A DNA stretch of 64,000 nt. It comes from Henricia sp. BOLD:AAB3569 (lineage: Eukaryota; Echinodermata; Asteroidea; Spinulosida; Echinasteridae). The notes under the pieces are model-generated. The model ran no database searches. It saw only the letters and a list, made by a program, of their open reading frames with translations, and was not told the DNA's origin. A program made the translations under genes and the position numbers. Positions 18,871 to 29,640 of the stretch are shown here, one piece after another; within the stretch, counting starts at the first letter, position 1, and each line of letters begins with the position of its first letter. The stretch lies in assembly GCA_037783545.1 (NCBI GenBank), contig JBBELK010001374.1, positions 141,096 to 205,095 of the forward strand, read 5' to 3'.

Positions 18871-19227
18871 GCGGAAAATCTCACCACTGCACAGGTTGAT
18901 TTGCATTATATTTTGCACAAATTTATAAGAAAACCAGCCCCAATAGGCCTGTACCAAAAATAAATCAGCCTGGCAGATTAGGCTCTTGAAACTCAATTTT
19001 ATGTTTCCCTTAACATTTTTGTCAAGCCCAAATGAGGCAACTATTTCATTATTCATTATTTTGTAGCATTTCATTATTTGCAAAATAACGGCTATTTGAT
19101 CAAAACTTAGCGCGCTCTATACCCTCTGATAGTGTGTTAAAACACAACCCTGATCAATTTATACACAAATTTGTATTTATTAAAATATCCTTCACCATTT
19201 CCCAGGTATTGATGATTTATTTAAGGA

Positions 19228-19635
19228 TCAAGATATATTTAAATAACAAAACCAAAGGGTATCAAATGCAGATCCAGATGTAGGCCTAGCCATTGATTGT
19301 GATGTCATGGAAGTAGACGGCTCTTCCCGGTCCTTTGCGGCTGTGGTGGCTCTCTCTACAGTTGTTTGTACTTCAAAGCACACAAAATTGCCAAAAGCTT
19401 GAAAAATGTTGTGAGCCAAGCATTTGGCCAGGTCAACAGCTGCTTTGGACATGGAGTTTTGTGAAGATCCAACATAGACGGACATTGTTACAACATGATT
19501 AGGCCTAACACTGTCGTTACCGAGTTCGACAATTGACTCAAATAACTGCGACAAAGTCCACGTTTGAGACACAATCGTGATAGTCCATGGCATCTTGGTT
19601 ACACCCCTTTCCTGTATCTTCACTGACACAAACAT
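19228..19635 (-). CDS. Unrecognised open frame, 135 codons (candidate first exon or single-exon gene)
   Basis: One uninterrupted minus-strand frame begins MFVSVKIQERGVTKMPWTIT, has a mixed hydrophobic/polar core (SQTWTLSQLFESIVELGND, MSVYVGSSQNSMSKAAVDLA) and ends in a Ser/Thr-rich tail. The amino-acid make-up looks protein-like and no tandem repeat explains it. No family was recognised: no Cys/His pairs, no signal peptide and no clear membrane segment. Near the end the only GT donors are poor, so it may simply stop at the TGA at 19228. It could be a first exon, a domesticated transposon part or chance. No neighbour supports a function. Confidence 0.38.
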   Translation of the reverse strand: MFVSVKIQERGVTKMPWTITIVSQTWTLSQLFESIVELGNDSVRPNHVVTMSVYVGSSQNSMSKAAVDLAKCLAHNIFQAFGNFVCFEVQTTVERATTAAKDREEPSTSMTSQSMARPTSGSAFDTLWFCYLNIS

Positions 19636-19639
19636 TTTA

Positions 19640-21636
19640 TCTGTCTCGCATCATTCAACCTTCTCCAAAACACGACAAATGATGCGATTCTACGCGTCGA
19701 CAGTAGTATAAAGCTAGCCGCAGTCAACTTAAGTGTCAGTAGGCCTATGTACGATGGCCCATTTGTAGTCCGCGCCGCTCGTTAACGATAAATACAATCG
19801 CCCATGTGTAGTTTGTGTAGTTCTAGGCTACCGGTAGCACTCGCAGCTACAAACCACCGATCTAATAACTACGATGGATTGGACGGTTGTGTTTGTACAG
19901 CAGCACGCCGGGCTTGCGCGTACGTACGTACGTGGCAGGGTTTTGCACACCGGGTACTGGCAGCGCTATGTCTTCTCCAAAAATTTATAATGCACTGTTA
20001 CAAACGTTCACGTGCCGGCGGCCTGCCGCGCCAACACTCTGCTTCTGGGGTATATTTTTTATGGAGGAAGAAAATTACGTTAACATTTTTTTTGCGGGAG
20101 GACAAGAATGAGCAATGTGAAATTCGAGCACTGATTTTAAAAATCCAACCAAAATGGCAGGAGAAAAAAATTAAAAACTTGAAATTTTTGGGGAAAATAC
20201 AAAATAATGAAATGTTTTAGGTTTTTGGCATCTCAAACGCGGCCGGAAAATCCTAACGCGGGCGGGTTACGGGAAACATAACATTGAGTTTTAAGAGCCA
20301 TAACAGAAACTAAAGGCAGCATGATTTACAGTGCAATTTCACTCAGCGGTCCATCAACTTGATCAAGCTTGCAAACTTTAGTTACGGATTTGACCAATGA
20401 TAGTGTCACGATAGCCCTACAAATAGGGCTGTAAATAGCTCGCTTATGAAATCTGACTTATTACTGTCGCAAATCACAGCCCTACTACGAGGGCGTATAG
20501 TCATATCAGGCCGTCACGGAAAACACTCGAAAATTACGTCAGGAGAGCACCCATCTGTATTCAAAACATCCTAGCAAGTCTCACAAACATCGTGTCGTAA
20601 CAGGACAAACACCATTAAAAAGCATGAAACTTTATCTTTAATTTGCATATGATAGCTTTAAAATCCAGCCAGACACCGCAAAACGACAGTGAGTTGAAGT
20701 CAAAACTCGCTTCTGAATTCACCCGATTCTCCGTCGGAGAGCGCTGCCGGCCATATTTGGAGATTCTCGTTTCGTCGCACTCCTGTCTGATTGGTTTCCA
20801 ACTGTGTTCCTCATTATTATTCATGAGGAGACCTTGGAATCATGTTCTTTAGACTCCACAGAATCCGATGACGTATTTCGCATTTTATTCGGTTGAGTGG
20901 TTCGGAAACTGTGCCCGTTTGAAGAGTTCAAGTTAAGTTTTTTCCTTTTTCTAAATAATTTCACCGGAAACGAACTATACCCCGAAAAAGAACAACTATC
21001 ATAGATTATAAACGGATATGAATTTATTTATTTGAACGTGAATTACTCCGTTGGAATCGGCAAAGTTGTAAGGCCATCCCATGCCACAAACAGACGGCCA
21101 TTTTTGCATTGCGACGAACCTCGCCCCCAGGTTTATCGATCAAGAAATCCTATACACGGGGCACGCTCGATGCGTCATTTGGACCTGGGGACGAGGTTTG
21201 CTATTTATATACAGGCCACGTTGCTTTGTTTATTATTGATTTCTAAGGGATTTTAACACTGATCTGAGTATTTTATGCGTGGAATTATTTTCCTGATGGG
21301 AAGTTATCATTACTGAACATTATCGTTTTAAAAATCGTTTTAAAAATAGTCCCATACCATACTACGTTAATCTTTTAAATTCTTAGTAGGCCTAAGATTT
21401 ATTTTTTATTTTATTTTTTTTTTGCAGTGTAGGCTGCACGGTACATGTATGTTTTGGAGTGATTTTTTGCTGAATAATATTGTATAGATTCCCAACAATT
21501 GACATCTTCCAATTATTCTCAAAATATTTATTTATTGTAATTTGTATTTCAGTGTCCTGAAAATGGCAGGTAACAGTTCCCAAACCAAGGGGGTGGACTG
21601 GCCGTCTTCCGGATCCGTGGATGAATGGGATATATT
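19640..21636. other. Non-coding stretch
   Basis: No exon was recognised. A GC-rich patch with CGTACGTACGTACG lies at about 19920-19930, and AGCCCTAC/TAGGGCTG mirrored words lie at 20415-20430. Otherwise unremarkable. Confidence 0.4.
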
Positions 21637-22100
21637 TATGCTAATTAGATGCTAATTTGCATACTTACCCAAAATTTGATGGGCTCATCTTGTTCCTAAT
21701 AGTCACATCAGGCATACTGCCAATTTTCATTACAAAATTTGGCCAAATGGCAGAGTTATTGCCGGAAGAGTATTTTGCTCGTTAAGGTAATTATGCTAAT
21801 TAGGTGGTAATTTGCATATTTACCCGGAATTTGATGAGCTTGTCTTATTACTCACATTGAGATCATGCTTGTTGCCAACTTTCATAGCAATATTTGGCCA
21901 AATGACAGAGTTATGGCAACAAAAGTATTTTGCTGATTATAGTAATTATGCTAATTAGTGGCTAATTAGTGCTAATTTGCATATTTACTCAAAATTTGAT
22001 GAGCTCATCTCATAACCCACATTTACACCATGGTTGTTGCAAAATTTCATGAGAAAATGTTATCAGTTAACCAAGTTATCTGGAAATCTGTTTCTTATTC
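21637..22100. repeat. About 155-bp tandem repeat, three copies, with octamer motifs
   Basis: Three units each begin ATGCTAATTAG, go on to GCTAATTTGCAT, then AAAATTTGATG(A/G)GCTCATCT, and end with a TTTGGCCAAATG-type word that is lost in the third unit. Each contains ATTTGCAT, the POU/octamer consensus. The array runs into a TGACCTTTGACCT site at 22131 and the palindrome cluster at 22241. Confidence 0.75.
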
Positions 22101-22428
22101 AGTAAGGAAATGGCTTCACCAATAACCACTTGACCTTTGACCTTTCTGTACATTATACTATAAATGGATTTCTACAAACATTGTTCATTTGCATAACTTC
22201 AAAATTCAATATCTCCGGAACGGATACAGATATTTTAATAAACCTTATCGACGTTCTCAATGCATTATGGGATTGGATGAGAAAATTGCCCGGCCAAATG
22301 TGCATAAACCTATGAGGCGGACACCAACTAGGCAACTTTTTTACTCATTTTCACGAAAACCAAAAAGAGTTCAAGAATCAACCTCCCACCACTTTATCTT
22401 TGACACATATCAAACATACTGACAAACA

Positions 22429-22716
22429 TGTCCCGAAACAGAAATGTTGCAAATGCGAGAAATCATCGGGGATTCCCTTCGTATCGGTAGAGTCCGAGTA
22501 CCACGCTCGCAGCTCGGTATGCGCTATGCAACACACGCCGTATCGGCACTGCGAGTCCGTGTGGGTGGACTCGCGAGTCCGTGTACACGCAGTGCCGATA
22601 CGGCATGTGTTGCATAGCGCATACCGAGCTGCGAGCGTGGTACTCGGACTCTACCAATACGAATTAGGGAATCCCCGATGTTTTCTCGCATTTGCAACAT
22701 TTCTGTTTCGGGACAT
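22429..22716. repeat. Near-perfect 288-bp palindrome (core of foldback B)
   Basis: TGTCCCGAAACAGAAATGTT on the left is mirrored at the right end, and the arms stay complementary through GAGTCCGAGTACCACGCTCG to a GGACTCGCGAGTCC centre near 22560-22585. Only scattered mismatches. Confidence 0.8.
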
Positions 22717-22754
22717 TTCGTGAAAATGAGTAAAAAAGTTACCGGTGTGAAGTT

Positions 22755-23187
22755 GGTTACTTATTCGACGTTCGACGTTCAATATTCAATAAGGAGCTGT
22801 TACTTATTCAACATTCAATAGGGAACTGTTACTTATTCGACATTCAACAAGGAGCTGTTACTTATTCAACATTCAATTGGTTCCCACCTTCCACCCCCAT
22901 GCTCCCACCCCCCATCCCCCGCGCTGCCCCATCCCCTAGGTGGGGGTTTTGTCACGTTTTCATGCCCCTGGGTGGGGCATGCATTTGACCCTTTGAAATA
23001 AAATTGTCTGTGCATTTGTATGTCGAATAAGTAACAGGTCCTTATTGAATGTTGAATAAGTAACAGCTCCTTATTGAATGTTGAATAAGTAACAGCTCCT
23101 TATTGAATGTTGAATAAGTAACAGCTCCTTATTTAATGTTGAATAAGTAACAGCTCCTTATTGAATATTGAACGTCGAATAAGTAAA
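22755..23187. repeat. Mirrored short tandem arrays (TTACTTATTCAACATTCAA / inverse)
   Basis: About four units of a 27-30 bp repeat on the plus strand (22755-22880) face about six units of its reverse complement (23015-23187) across a C/G-rich spacer containing CCCCACC and GGTGGGG runs. Confidence 0.8.
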
Positions 23188-23574
23188 CCAACTTCACACC
23201 GGTAAAAAAGTTGCCTAGTTGGTGTCCGCCTCATAGGTTTATGCACATTTGGCCGGGAAATTTTGTCATCCAATCCCATAATGCATTGAGAACGTCGATA
23301 AGGTTCATTCTGTAAACTGCTCTGTGATGCTTGCTTCAAGACCTTTAATATGAGACTAATCAATGCAATGGTGTCATTATTTAAATTTGGTCTGATATGC
23401 CTAGTAATAGATGCTACATATATGTAAGTTTTAAACTGCTGAAATCCGAGAAAGTTCCACTACAATTACAAATATCGTCCGAAGCACATCAGACCAGAGC
23501 ACTTTCACATGCAACAGTTTCATAAAGTTGCACGTGCGTACACGATCATGACGATGGAATGGGTACAAGTTGTC

Positions 23575-23645
23575 CCGGGTACGAGTTGTCCCGGGTACGA
23601 GTTGACCAGGGTGCCTTATTTTGGGTGCGAGTTGTCCCGGGTACT
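23575..23645. repeat. GAGTTGTCCCGGGTAC short tandem repeat
   Basis: About four imperfect copies of the 17-bp word GGTACGAGTTGTCCCGG. Confidence 0.6.
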
Positions 23646-23890
23646 TGTCCTGTTTCCAGTGTCACGACTGCGTGGCCGATGATGCCACAGATGTCCACGT
23701 GCCTATACTATACAGACAGTGTCAGTGTACAAATTTTAACTCATTCCACTTATTCTGAAAATCGAAAATTCTTGTCAGTTACAACTTACATGCAGTTACA
23801 GCCGGGCATCATGCATAATTTTCTTTTTCACTTGCACTGTCAATGACTGTGTCATCATATGTGTACGTACGCCGGCGCCCGCGTTGTCAT

Positions 23891-24004
23891 AGACTTGGTT
23901 CCAAGTCCGAGATCCTGTTTTGTTTTCCGTTTCCGATTTTTGAAATGTATGGACAGGAAACTAGTCTATTTCGGTTCAGGATCTCGGACTTGGGACTTCT
24001 GCAC
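23891..24004 (+). mobile_element. 114-bp foldback MITE, copy 1
   Basis: Contains the inverted pair CCAAGTCCGAGATCCTG / CAGGATCTCGGACTTGG. It is identical over all 114 bases, in reverse orientation, to 28220-28333. Confidence 0.85.
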
Positions 24005-24718
24005 ACGGTTGTACACGGTCTATGGGAATTAAGTCCAAAACAGGACGTAACGATATGATTGGTCGAAGTCACAGGGAGCCTTACGTTGTAATGAATATTC
24101 ATTAGAAATCTTCTAGAGGATGTATTTGCGAGTCGTGTCGTCTGCTGGTACATGGTCGTGTTGGATTGTTTACAAACCTGTTGTAAATAATACAACATTC
24201 TGACATATCGGTTGATAATTTACTGACATTCGCAGATGGTTGAGATGGTGAAAGAATCTGGGGGTACATGACATGGTTATAACATCACCTGAATTGAATC
24301 TTCAACAGGTAATCACTTAAAATTAGAAAATATTACCATACGCGGACTGTGCCGGCACATGCCTGGCTGGCCTAGCGCTGCCTGGGCCGGGCGGTCGTGG
24401 GCCGCGCCCGGCTGCGGCGCGTGGCCAGGCGGCCTCTACCCGGTTTCACGGTACGTTGATATGTTAACATATGACTATTAAAGACTTACATGCAGTAAGA
24501 ATGGAGAAGTTGAGCAGAAAAAAATATTGAAAATGTTAATACTTCAGTAACTTGCTGATTTAATGAAAAACCCAAATTTAGGAATACGAATCTCTCATTT
24601 GTTGTCCTAATAAAATAAGTAATAATAGGCCTGAGGTCTGACATTGTCTGAAGACTGAAGCCAGAGTTCTCCATTCTTTCGGGTAATCCTGCAAAAAAGT
24701 CAAACTTGAGCAAGCATG

Positions 24719-24788
24719 CTAGTGAGCTAGAAGCAGGCATCTGCTTTGTTAGCAGGAAGTCGTGGGTTCAAATCCCACCTGATCCGAG
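24719..24788 (+). pseudogene. tRNA-like sequence, possibly a SINE head
   Basis: GGGTTCAAATCCCACC fits the tRNA T-arm/B box, and an upstream CTGCTTTGTTAGCAG can form an anticodon arm reading TGT (Thr-like). The 5' acceptor strand does not pair with the 3' TGATCC, so it is not a working tRNA. It is either a decayed tRNA or the head of a tRNA-derived SINE. Confidence 0.4.
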
Positions 24789-26559
24789 CACGTATGCTAT
24801 GAACTTGAAGTTTTCCCGATAGTGTCTTAGGGGAAAACATTTAGTGTATTTGTCATAATTGGGAAAGGGCAAAACAATTACATGTCATGATGTAGGCCCT
24901 ATGCACATAGGCCTACATGTATGAATTGTTTCCATAACCACTTCCCCGCTCTATCCCACCTCAGAGAAGGGGATTGTCACTTTTCGAGTGACAAAATCCC
25001 ACTCCTGCGGGGCAAAATCTAGGTGACAAAATCTCCACCCAAAATAATGCACGTTTTGCTCCCATGTGCACAGACAATATGATTTCCTTTTGTCAAAATC
25101 CCCACCCTGGGGGCATGAAAAAATGTGACCAAACCCCCACCTAAGGGGAAATATTACCCTAATTAGTAAGCAGAAGCAGGTAGATTCACATAGATTCACT
25201 TTTTGGGGGCGGTGGAGGGGTGTGTGGGGAAATTTTCTATTATTTTTGTCAGGTGCTCGAATTCAGAAACATGCATCCAAAAACTGCATCTGTTAATTAG
25301 CTCCTGTGACGCATGTATATGTCAGGAAAGGCAAAGTATGGTAATTTATACCAATAACCTTTTTACTTGTATTTGTGCACAGAGTCCAACTGAGGCAGGA
25401 CTACTTCGAGAGCTCAGCTTGAACTCACTGCAGGAAGCCTTGGCGGATCTGCGCCTTGGCAATACCTTTGTGATGAGTTGCAGATTCTCAGGGACTATTC
25501 ACAAGTACAAGATTGAAGGAACTGCCACAAAACGTAAAGAGGAGTTCAGCATGATATAGACAGCATGATATTTTCCTACGGTGATTAGAGCACAATTTGA
25601 GTACTTTGCAACATCCTAGCTCCAACACACAGCCTTGGGAAAAAATTATTGGACCACCTACAACCTGCATAGACAACAAAAATAAGTATGTAAGAATTGT
25701 TTAAGGCATGTCTTACATATTTGATGCCTTGTAAGCCTCCTGAGCTAATGACCATTGTCTAAGACCAAATATCATAAACATAAGCCTGGTTGCTGAGGGA
25801 TTTTGTTGAATAATTCAAGACATAGGTGGTCCAATATTTTTTTCCAAGACTTTATGTCTCTGGGGCCTCTGAAGAGGCCCCCAGTCCTTCCTAGGTTAAT
25901 TAGCCAGATTAAAAAATATATATTTCACTCTGTTTCACTGAGGTATCTAACATTTTTAAAAGTAGAATTTACTAACATAAAAATACAGGTACAATTGAAT
26001 TGTCTCGAAGGATTTGTTAAATTTGCTACAATTTGCCATGATCTTTGTTTGATTTCCTTTTTCTTGTACTATATTAGGTAGATTCACAAGCTGCAAAAAT
26101 GAGGGCGTTTTTTTATACCCATTTTGTGCCTACAAATTCATATGCAGCACGATATGGGGCCGAGGGTACTCCCCCTACCATTGTCCACCTCCCCGCCCAC
26201 CCCCCTACCATTGTCCCCCTATTGTGTCTGAAACATCCAAGGAATTCCTTTCAGTTTTTAGGGGTTTTTGGTGCGTTAACAAAAGGGAAGAGAGTGTGTT
26301 GAGTCATAGGTCCCAAATCGTGCTGGGTATATACATGTATACAAATTGTGACAAATTTTTAAACCTACAATCTCTTCGGGAGGCATTTTAAGCAATACAT
26401 GTATAAAATGTTTAATGTAGAGCATTTTTTGTTTAAAAAGGAATACCGCAGTATAAAACCAACTAAATATCTGAATTACAACAGTGTTATAAGCATATTT
26501 CCTCATGCCGTTTAAATGTTGATCCTGAACATGATTGCTAAAATTTGCCTTATTTTGTG
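24789..26559. other. Mostly non-coding stretch
   Basis: Apart from the candidate exon at 25383-25559, no gene was seen. GGGGATTGTCAC/GACAAAATCCCCAC words around 24960-25150 mirror each other. The 26150-26300 part (CCCCCTACCATTGTCC, CAAGGAATTCCTT, TTTTTAGGGG) is a dispersed repeat also present at 35220-35370. Confidence 0.4.
25383..25559 (+). CDS. Candidate terminal coding exon, gene not recognised
   Basis: A good acceptor (CTTTTTACTTGTATTTGTGCACAG) precedes 58 codons starting SPTEAGLLRELSLNSLQEAL, then ADLRLGNTFVMSCRF, and ending in a charged tail (KRKEEFSMI) before TAG at 25557-25559. Amphipathic Leu spacing and a basic C-terminus look protein-like. Upstream exons were not found within reach, and no consensus polyadenylation signal was seen close by. 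It may be the last exon of a plus-strand gene or a stranded exon from a degraded copy. No family recognised. Confidence 0.42.
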   Translation, partial: SPTEAGLLRELSLNSLQEALADLRLGNTFVMSCRFSGTIHKYKIEGTATKRKEEFSMI

Positions 26560-26908
26560 CAGGCGATCTCGAGACTCAGACTCTAGTTGACTCGAGACTC
26601 CAACCCCAAATGATATGGCTCGACTTGAGACTCAAACCTCAAAAGACTTGACATGAGTCAGATTTTTTTATTTGATTCATCCAAAAATAAAATAATTTTT
26701 TTATGCATTTTTTGTCATTTTGGGGACCGAATTTCAGCACTAAAGAAACCTTGGCTAAAAGCATGCGAGTTCCATTGTTAAGACTCAATTTGAAATTTGT
26801 TTGACAAATTTATTGTCGTGACTACTCGACTTAACGAGCAAACTTGACCAATATGCCTGACTTGACCTGACTTGGGACTCGAGCAGAAGGAGACAAGTTA
26901 CAACCCTG
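26560..26908. mobile_element. hAT-type MITE with 8-bp target duplication
   Basis: The ends CAGGCG and CAACCCTG are flanked on both sides by ATTTTGTG (26552-26559 and 26909-26916). The interior is filled with GACTCGAGACTC / GACTTGACCTGACTTG words. An 8-bp duplication and CAGGG-like ends are typical of hAT elements. No transposase. Confidence 0.75.
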
Positions 26909-27273
26909 ATTTTGTGCATCAAAATCCACATTAACATCAGTTTTAATAACCTAAAAATTGCAGACCTCTCATTTGAAGGAGTTTGTAAAGATAAATTTTG
27001 AATGTGTTCTTAACCCATGAAGAGCCACGACCACTCACTGCAAGGTTTTTTTTTTTTAAAATATGGAGATTTTATGGTAGGAAAAAAGTCTTCTTGAGTT
27101 GTCTCATAGGTTTAAATGTAGGAGGGCTTATGTGACGTCGAACCCTTCATCAGGAAAGTAGGTAAATTTGTTACGAAATGGATGCAGTATAATACTATGG
27201 ACTCGGGTCAAGTCGACCGTTTGCCCAACTCGACCGTGAACCAACTCGACCACACAGTGCATGCAACAATTAA

Positions 27274-27405
27274 AGGCACAGGCTCGTCAGCAATGCGCGC
27301 CCGCCAAATGTGTGCCACGCAATACGCAGCTCCATAGCAAAGGCATGGAGCTGCGTGTTTCGAGCACGAATTTGACGGGCGCGCATTGCTGACGAGCCTG
27401 TGCCT
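27274..27405. mobile_element. 132-bp foldback MITE with TTAA target
   Basis: AGGCACAGGCTCGTCAGCAA and its inverse bound the element, and the arms are complementary almost throughout (centre CTCCATAGCAAAGGCATGGAG). TTAA flanks lie at 27270-27273 and 27406-27409. The TTAA target suggests piggyBac-type mobilisation. Confidence 0.75.
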
Positions 27406-28219
27406 TTAAGTCACTTTGCTTTACGTCCACCGATTGACTGACCGAAGTTACGGGTGTAGTGACACATCATTAATAGTTGCAGTATTTTTGGACATACAAA
27501 TTCCAAGTTTCAAAGAAAAACTTGAACTACGGTCGGTTCGCGGTCGATTTGGTTTACGGTCGAGTTGGCAAACGGTCGCCTCGCGTCTTTTGTACGGGTG
27601 CGGGGAGCTCGCCGGGCGCCACGCGTTATCAAATCGGCCGGGTAAATCGGTAACGATCACTCTCAAACCGCTTCAAAAGAATATATATTTTGTCATCAGA
27701 AAGGTTCTGCTGTTGCGTGTCCCCAGTTTTGACAAATACCACGAATACAACACGTACCCCGGTACGGTATACCTGCTTTTTTTTTGCGTTTTGGTCTCGG
27801 CATTTGCCTTGGAAACAAGTGCACAAAACTTTTTAAGTTTATCGCACCCGGATATAAGGCCATGTACGTTCGCAACAGCAGTTGCACTAAAATACATGCA
27901 CTGAGAGGATTACAAAGCGACTATTCCATTCTACCAAAAGGTAACAGATGTGTATTGTGACACGAGTAAGTGTCAGGAGTACGTTTTATTTTTATTTCCA
28001 TTCAAAATATTACAACATTTCATGCTTATGGCACTAATTCTTCCTAACAACAAACCACAGAAACAGTTTTAAAAAGAAGGCTGCGAAAATGGTAAACCTC
28101 ATCTTACCTGTGAAGCATATAGACCCGACCACCCGGATTTGTATACGTTCCAATTGGCCGTCGCTACGGAAACCGCGCTGTATGTAAATCCAACTGGTGA
28201 ATACATGAATGTAGCTGGC
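27406..28219. other. Non-coding stretch
   Basis: No exon was recognised. A longer open frame here (27416-27904) has no protein-like features and opposes several other open frames. CGGTCGAGTTGG-type words link this to the left flank of the 27274 element. Confidence 0.35.
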
Positions 28220-28333
28220 GTGCAGAAGTCCCAAGTCCGAGATCCTGAACCGAAATAGACTAGTTTCCTGTCCATACATTTCAAAAATCGGAAACGGAAA
28301 ACAAAACAGGATCTCGGACTTGGAACCAAGTCT
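28220..28333 (-). mobile_element. 114-bp foldback MITE, copy 2
   Basis: Exact reverse complement of 23891-24004 over 114 bases. The outer flanks differ, so these are two insertions or one insertion copied. Confidence 0.85.
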
Positions 28334-28815
28334 AGCGTTGTCAAGGAAAATGAACCACAGACGGTCACCCCGAATAGCGCCACCAAGCGTCACAAACAAA
28401 TTACGAACTGGGCCCAATAGACCGTATTCCTGAACGCGTGAGGGCGCTAGAACAAGGTGATTTGGGGGAAAATGTCCATAGACGACTGTAGAAAAGTGGG
28501 GGTACGTGCATACGTAAGTGGGGAAAAGTCGCGTACGCGGAGCGCGCAGACCTGTGTCGCGCGCACAGATTTCCATTCAAAATAAACGTTTAGAAGGCGT
28601 GTGCGCGTAGCGCGTTCTGTGTTCGAACATAACGCACGATGGGCGCGGACCAGGCGCGGACCACTTGACAGCGCCCTTCACGTTCAGGAATACGGCCTAT
28701 TTCTAGCTGTTTAACAGCCCATTTTCCGTTAACCGAGCGTCAGGCTATTTCATAGACATCGTTAACGGTAAGCAACTGAAAACCTGCCTTAACCGCAGAG
28801 CCACATTTTGCTTAA

Positions 28816-29640
28816 AGGAACACGTTGCCTTCGGGTTGCGCTTTATTGGGCGTTTTTGGGCTATTACAAGCGTTTGAAGTATAATGAGCACGATCTGAAA
28901 GATGTTTAAAAAGTAGAATATAATGATCCACACAAACGTGCCTTAGAAATGCTTCAATTTTGCGTAATTTCTCGAAGCAGCACGCTCCGCCATTTATGGG
29001 AGTCAAAATCTTGACTCCCATCAATGGCGGAGAAATTATATTAGTCTTATTTCCAGCCTGGAGAAAGAAATTATTTTTTCTTCCTCCGTTGCGTGTGATG
29101 TGCCTGTTTTTTAATTCGTGTCTACAATAACCATTGGGTATAAATCATCCAAGTCCTTTCTATCGGTTTGTCCCATGACAATATTCTTACCCTGATTTGC
29201 GAGGTTTTCTTTTTTTCTTTTTTGACGCGTCTGCTGTGTTCTCTTGACGATCCATTTTTTGACAGCCAGTCGGTGTGTGTGTGTGTGTGTGTGTAGATGT
29301 GTGTGTTTACATTTCACACATGTCTCGGGAGGCGGAGAATGGTATGGTACCTTGCGTTCATCTGATAGGTTTACCTGACCACTGGCTACGGCGCCAGCCT
29401 AACTCCTGTTCGTCGCTGCATTTTGCCCACTACGTACCCGGACGATCGTATTGACGGCTGAAATACGTATACATTTCGCGGGACATGTAGTGGGGGTCAG
29501 AGGTCAGTGTTTGTTTTGTTTAATTACCATTCACTAATTATAACACATTAAATGTGTTTTATTGCAAGAACAACTCTTAATAAGTATAAGGAACACCCTC
29601 AAACGTGAGATTTCGTGAAATCTGAAGGCAACGTGTTCCT
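28816..29640. mobile_element. 825-bp TTAA-target element inserted in unit 1 only
   Basis: The ends AGGAACACGTTGCCTTC and its inverse (GAAGGCAACGTGTTCCT) are flanked by TTAA (28812-28815, 29641-29644). Unit 2 shows the unfilled site GCTTAAGATAG at about 32040, which proves the insertion and its 4-bp duplication. It also contains an ACTCCCAT inverted pair (28998-29025) and a (GT)n tract at 29274-29294. No transposase was seen. Confidence 0.88.

Larger units (their letters stand above)
22241..23305. mobile_element. Compound palindromic element with two foldbacks inside outer inverted arms
   Basis: The outer arms, 22241-22343 and 23203-23305, are about 103 bp and near-identical in inverse. Inside, foldback B (22342-22732) has ends TACTCATTTTCACGAAA and a long core palindrome. 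Foldback C (22733-23209) has mirrored 27-30 bp ACTTATTC(G/A)ACATTCAA arrays. All share the AACTTTTTTAC junction word. No coding capacity. Confidence 0.8.

Noticed and set aside
19804-20220. A 138-codon plus-strand open frame as a gene
   Set aside because: The composition is that of a CGTACG-rich then A-rich stretch (Lys-rich tail), with no protein-like pattern.
24719-24788. A working tRNA-Thr gene
   Set aside because: The T-arm and anticodon arm are present but the acceptor stem does not pair.
27416-27904. A 162-codon plus-strand open frame as a gene
   Set aside because: Opposed by several minus-strand frames, with no recognisable domain and repeat words at its start; no splice or start context supports it.
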